A stretch of 64,000 nt of DNA from the NCBI RefSeq assembly GCF_021462225.1, contig NC_061811.1:24761663-24825662 (forward strand), given 5' to 3'. The translations under genes were made by a program, and so were the position numbers. The first letter of the stretch is position 1; each line of letters opens with the position of its first letter. Origin of the DNA: Girardinichthys multiradiatus (taxonomy: Eukaryota > Chordata > Actinopteri > Cyprinodontiformes > Goodeidae). This document shows positions 59,111 to 64,000 of this stretch, piece after piece. The notes beneath the pieces were generated by a model, which did not search any database, had not been told where the DNA came from, and was given only the letters and a program-made list of their open reading frames with translations.

Positions 59111-60008
59111 GGAGATTTATGTTTAATAGAGTTTGGATCGTGTGAGACGAAGGTAAACGACATGAAAATACATCCTGAATCGATTTAATAAAATGAGCTG
59201 AAACAGTTTTCCCAGCCAGACGCTGGTGTCACGGCTGCTGCGCTGCTGATGGTTGCACCCAAATTAAAGGTCCCAGCTGCAGCAATAGAGCAAGAATTTC
59301 AGGGTTCCTACGAGGGTGGAAAATTATAGAGTTTGATATTTAGTGTTTTCCACTATGGAAAAGACTTTTTTTTTCTTCAGACTTCCCCTGTTCTCAAGAC
59401 GTTACATTTGATCAATTTATCCATCTGTCATTGCCCATCCCTCCTGTCTAAATGTTCTGTATTTAAAACCAGGCCACTGTGGAAATATCTGCTCTAAATT
59501 TAATCAAGTTTTTTATTTCTACTTAAAAAAATGGTCTAAAAATTGAAGTCTGAAAAAGTGTAATTTTCACATGAAAAAGTTGTAGGAACTCAGATTTTTC
59601 ATACATAATTTCCCTTCATGGTTGGGTTGAACCCAACACCAACCGTTAACCCCGAACCTTCCCTGTACCTGGAAATTATTCCTGACTCTGAGGTTGAAGG
59701 TCAAAGATCCTGCTCCTGTTGTGCTTCCACCACAGACCTAACCTGAAATCAGTGCAAACTCAACATCTGACATCCAATACAGAAAAAAATAAAAATAAAA
59801 CACTTTATATTTGCGTCACAAAGTACATTCCTGCCATGTCAACCCACATATACATAAAATTAGAAAAACAGCAGAACAAGCGTTTGGACCAGTTTGTTTC
59901 TGATGTGTGGTCGGTGTGTCAGTGGTCCGCCCCCAACGCTCAGGAGGAACCTCTTCATCAAGCTGATCCTTTAAACAGAGTCCAAATCTCTGGTTTGTTT
60001 TGGATCTT
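59111..60008 (-). other. Spacer and uggt1 3' untranslated region
   Basis: sp3 and uggt1 converge here. I see no other gene. The uggt1 transcript end could not be placed firmly. Confidence 0.45.
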
Positions 60009-63000
60009 TCACAGCTCTGAGTGAACATCTGACAAGAGGACAGAAACAAGATCACCAGGATGGTGGATGCAGATGGTTTGGCTGCAGAAATCAGCTGCTG
60101 AGAAGGTTCTGTACCTGTGTCCTGCTTCTTTGAGTGGTTTGCTCCCTCCTGGACTCTGGTCTGCAGGCGTTTTATCTCCTGGTCGTAGTCCGTCCACTCT
60201 GCTACGATCCTCACTGCTGCCTGCAGCTTTGGCTCTTTGGTCATTGGATTGTTGCACTGATTAGGAGAAAATAAAACCTAATTACAGACAAGCAGGTAGT
60301 CAGACTAGACCATGTGTGGCCCATGTGGAAACACCCATTATTATTAAATATTAATTATTCTGAGGTTATTCTTTCTAAATCATATTTGTATGCATTTAAT
60401 TTTGGGTTTAACATCTATTATTAAATAATATACAATTATATATAAAAAACTATTAGACACTTAATGCACTTAATGATTTATTTGTCTTTCTCGAGGCCTT
60501 AGTTCAGATTTATACCGCTATCATTGCAGCTACTAATATTGGTCTCATATTGCAATTTATACTAATTGTCTTAGAACTAATTTTATTATGTAGTTATACA
60601 CAATTACATAAATTTCTGATTATTTTATCAACCCTAAGGACGCTGACCAATCAGCAGCCTTCATTTACATCTCTATTGTCTACAATTATACGTATTTATA
60701 TCACAATTTATAGCAGCAGCCTTTTTTAATTTATACACATTTAATTAACAGTGTGCACTAATTTTGGTATGAGAATATTACACAAATTGTTTTTATGAAA
60801 CTATCTCTTTCTACATCTACGCCACCATTAATAATGTGGTAATGTAAAAATTATTAACAGAAATTGTCCTTTTGTGTTTACATACAGTTGAGCCCAAAAT
60901 GAGTGTTTGTCCTGACAGGAGGGACTAACACGGCCCCAGCCAGAGTAGATTGAGATGCTAGGCTAAAGATTAGGGTGATGGCAAGGTGGCCTTCCAACCT
61001 CATCACCAAGACAACGAATCAAACCACCATAGGTTATAGGAAGGGTTTAATTGCTGTAATGCTAAGGAAGATTTTACATTTACATTTTATCTGAAAATGT
61101 AAATAAAAACTGCTACATCACTGATTCTCCTTTTATTTTGTTTGTCTTTTGACAGATAATTTTGGGCTTTACTTTAAAACTTATTTTAATTATATTATTA
61201 TGGTCATTATTATTCTGCACCTGCATATAAGATTTGCTACTAAGCAAGACAAAAATACACATAAAAGACTTTGAAATAGAATTACTTCTATGCACTATAA
61301 TCTGACCACCTAAGATATAAAGTATCCCTACATTGCCAGTCATCAGTCAGTCATTTTCTACCGCTTATTCCATAGTGGGTCACGAGGGAGTTGGTGCCTA
61401 TCTCCAGCAGTCTATGGGCAAGAGGCGGGGTACACCCTGGACAGGTCGCCAGTCCATCACAGGGTAACACCCAAACAACCATACACACACTCATTCATAC
61501 CCCTAAGGTCAATTTAGAGAGACCAATTAACCTAACAGGCATGTCTTTGGACTGTGGGAGGAAGCCGGAGTACCCGGTGAGAACCCACACATGCACAGGG
61601 AGAACATGCAAACTCCATGCAGAAAGACCCCCGGCTGGGAATTGAACCCAGAACCTTCTTGCTGCAAGGCAACAGTGCTACCAACTGCACCACCATGCAG
61701 CCCTACATAGCATTATTCTTTTATTGTTTGATTTACTGTTCTTAGATGACCATCACTAAATTGATGAAGAATAATTTACTGATGCTGTGCGTTCATTTCT
61801 TTGGCTTTCAGACACAGAAGCTGTGTCTGAAAGGTGATAGAAGGTCAGCCTTCTATCACCTAAAGAACATCTCCAGGATTAAAGGACTAATGTCTCAGCA
61901 GGACCTTGAAAAACTAATTCATGCGTTCATCTTTAGTAGAATTAATTACTGCAACGGTCTCTTCACAGGTCTGCCTAAAAAGTGGATCAGACAGCTGCAG
62001 TTGATCCAGAATGCTGCTGCCCGCGTCCTCACTAGAACTAAGAAAGTGGAGCACATCACCCCGGTTCTAAAGTCCCTACACTGGCTCCCTGTAGCTCAGA
62101 GAATAGACTTTAAAATACTTCTGTTAGTCTATAAATCACTGAATGGCTTAGCTCCAAAATACATTACAGTGTATCAACCACCCAGACCTCTCAGGTCTTC
62201 TGGCTCAAATCTACTCAGCAGAACCAGAACCAGAACCAAACATGGAGAAACAGCTTTTAGTTATTATGCTCTGGAATAAACTCCCAGAAAATTGTAAAAG
62301 CACTGAAACCCTATGTTGTTTTAAATCTAGATTAAAAACTTATTTATTTAGAGTGGCCTTTGACTGTTATCTAAACATTATTAGTTAAGTTTTCAGTCCA
62401 ATTTTCCTTTCATTTTCTTATCCATCATTCTATTCTCTTTATATTTTCAATGACCTCTGTTGTTTGATTTTCTGTATCATTGTAATGTTTTTCCTTATGT
62501 ACAGCGCCTTGAGTGCCTTGTTGCTGAAAAGCGCTTTATAAATAAACTTGACTTGTTACCAGATCTATTGTCTTTGCTGTCCTTTTGGAGCTGTCGTCAC
62601 ACCAGGTCTCGCACCACAACCACTCCTGAGGCAGAGACTTGATGGGAACCTGGTGGATCATGTTGTTGGGTAGATCCTGGAAAACACAAAAACCTGGTTA
62701 AAAAAGAGGTCCAAACAGGAAAACACGGTGCAATATTTGAAGAAGAAGATCATGACGAGGTACTCCAAAAGCTTCTGACTACAGGCAATTGTTTTAACTG
62801 TTCAAAATAAAAGAGAAATAAAAGAAGAAAAGACAGAATTTAAAGAAATATCCCTGATGCTTTGAGATGCAGCCAGGTTTGGACATGCCATAAATTCGCC
62901 TCTGAAAGTTTTTAAGCAAAATGCTGAAGGAAAGCAGTAGACAGAGTCTATAAGTGCACAGCAGTAAACAGTAAGTGTTGCTCAGAGACCTGGTCGAGGT

Positions 63001-63104
63001 TGGACAGACTGTTGGGGTCCTGGCTGAGTCCCTGGTACTGCCCTCTGAGGCGGTCTCCTGCAGCGATCTTCCTGAACTTCTTTAAGTCGACGACATACAA
63101 GGCG
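60009..63104 (-). CDS. uggt1: UDP-glucose:glycoprotein glucosyltransferase 1, C-terminal exons
   Basis: UGGT1 is a lumenal ER enzyme that reglucosylates misfolded glycoproteins so that calnexin and calreticulin rebind them. Four exons on the minus strand join in phase: 63104-62990 ([19 protein letters not shown]), 62676-62560 ([19 protein letters not shown], then ETWC and KTIDL), 60256-60115 ([18 protein letters not shown]), and 60028-60009, ending VHSEL with stop at 60009-60011. These form the end of the GT24 catalytic domain and the tail. The last four residues, HSEL, look like an ER-retrieval signal. The rest of the gene lies beyond 63104. Paralogue choice (UGGT1 over UGGT2) rests on these C-terminal residues. 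Confidence 0.92.
60257..61334 (-). other. uggt1 intron, first part, nothing recognised
   Basis: AT-rich intron sequence without clear repeats or exons. Confidence 0.5.
61335..61705 (-). repeat. Common teleost interspersed repeat
   Basis: Antisense copy of a repeat abundant in fish. Its recognisable phrases are CATGTCTTTGGACTGTGGGA, GGGAGAACATGCAAACTCCA and GGTACACCCTGGACAGGTCG. I know the family by sight but cannot give its formal name. Confidence 0.8.
61795..62551 (+). mobile_element. L2-like LINE, 5'-truncated
   Basis: The plus-strand frame 61746-62279 carries the C-terminal reverse-transcriptase end: [52 protein letters not shown] and [19 protein letters not shown]. After a stop near 62279 follows the 3' end with GCGCTTTATAAATAAACTTG. 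It sits in a uggt1 intron next to exon 62560-62676. Confidence 0.9.
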
Positions 63105-63233
63105 CTGCAGACCAGACATCACATTAACAACGATGTATAACGAAAGCGAGAGCATCGAAAAGAAACAGACTATGTATAGTGGCTTACAAAAGTATTCAAC
63201 CATGAATCCTTCTGCTTTGTGCTGGTAAACATA

Positions 63234-64000
63234 CAGGGGTTGGACAATGAAACTGAAACACCTGGTTTTAGACCACAATAATTTATTAGTATGGTGTAGG
63301 GCCTCCTTTTGCGGCCAATTCAGCGTCAATTCATCTTGGGAATGACATATACAAGTCCTGCACAGTGGACAGAGGGATTTTAAGCCATTCTTCTTGCAGG
63401 ATAGTGGCCAGGTCACTACGTGATACTGGTGGAGGAAAACGTTTCCTGACTCGCTCCTCCAAAACACCCCAAAGTGGCTCAATAATATTTAGATCTGGTG
63501 ACTGTGCAGGCCATGGGAGATGTTCAACTTCACTTTCATGTTCATCAAACCAATCTTTCACCAGTCTTGCTGTGTGTATTGGTGCACCGCCTTCAGGATA
63601 CAATGTTTGAACCATTGGATGCACATGGTCCTCAAGAATGGTTCGGTAGTCCTTGGCAGCGACGCGCCCATCTAGCACAAGTATTGGGTCAAGGGAATGC
63701 CATGATATGGCAGCCCAAACCATCACTGATCCACCCCCATGCTTCACTCTGGGCATGCAACAGTCTGGGTGGTACGCTTCTTTGGGGCTTCTCCACACCG
63801 TAACTCTCTCGGATGTGGGGAAAACAGTAAAGGTGGACTCATCAGAGAACAATACATGTTTCACATTGTCCACAGCCCAAGATTTGCGCTCCTTGCACCA
63901 TTGAAACTGACGTTGGGTATTGGCATGAGTGACCAAAGGTTTGACTATAGCAGCCCGGCCATGTATATTGACCCTGTGGAGCTCCTGACGGACAGTTCTG
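63234..64000 (-). mobile_element. Tc1/mariner element, continues past the window
   Basis: The inner end begins CAGGGGTTGGACAATGAAAC after a TA at 63232-63233 and is followed by a minus-strand transposase. The other end is outside the window. Confidence 0.85.
63331..63936 (-). pseudogene. Tc1/mariner transposase lacking the second Asp box
   Basis: A 201-codon frame contains the first catalytic Asp (HVLFSDESTF) and the Glu (PDLNIIEPLWGVLEER). Between them the region that should hold the second Asp reads LYPEGGAPIHTARLV, so the aspartate of the usual FQDDNAPIHTA block is lost in an in-frame deletion. The N-terminal DNA-binding part is upstream of 63936, partly outside the window. This copy should be inactive. 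Confidence 0.85.

Overview
This is a window of teleost fish nuclear DNA. The genes are split into many short exons with GT-AG introns, the intergenic DNA is AT-rich, and the proteins match vertebrate families closely. Introns and spacers are full of repeats typical of fish: Tc1/mariner, PIF/Harbinger, hAT and pogo DNA transposons, Rex1/Babar-like and L2-like LINEs, and one retrovirus-like LTR element. I could not fix the species.

Six conserved genes and one uncharacterised gene are present. From left to right: the 3' part of pericentrin (pcnt, +, about 2.77-8.28 kb); an uncharacterised small zinc-finger gene (-, 18.23-19.66 kb); the SUMO protease senp2 (+, 19.98-28.69 kb, 17 coding exons, 594 aa); the splicing regulator tra2b (+, 30.50-33.30 kb, 288 aa, with a recognisable autoregulatory poison exon); the Obg-like ATPase ola1 (+, 39.70-46.27 kb, 395 aa); the transcription factor sp3 (+, 48.86-57.64 kb, 645 aa); and the last four exons of the ER folding sensor uggt1 (-, 60.01-63.10 kb, gene continuing beyond the model upstream on the - strand). 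Exon boundaries were chosen by hand so that splice sites, phase and homology agree. For senp2, tra2b and ola1 the spliced lengths come within a few residues of the human proteins as I remember them, which supports the models. senp2-tra2b and ola1-sp3 are gene neighbourhoods also known in mammals.

The accessory part lies between the genes. At 0.8-2.4 kb is an almost complete Tc1 transposon. From 11.0 to 18.2 kb is a minus-strand LTR retroelement with two LTRs, a primer binding site, a polypurine tract and env-like remnants. It contains a nested Harbinger element (with both Myb-like and transposase genes) and a 20-bp minisatellite. From 34.0 to 36.3 kb is a 2.2-kb fold-back element with arms of about 950 bp and a LINE fragment in its loop, followed by a truncated LINE. 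An ola1 intron holds a Tc1 relic with a hAT and a pogo-type element inserted into it. sp3 introns hold a Tc1 relic, a Harbinger-type element and a 28S rRNA fragment.

The genes do not form a pathway. The most interesting points are the fold-back element, the LTR that begins a few bases after the stop codon of the zinc-finger gene, the tra2b poison exon, the inverted arms inside the Harbinger element, the missing Sp-box exon and GC-AG intron of sp3, and the rRNA fragment in an sp3 intron.
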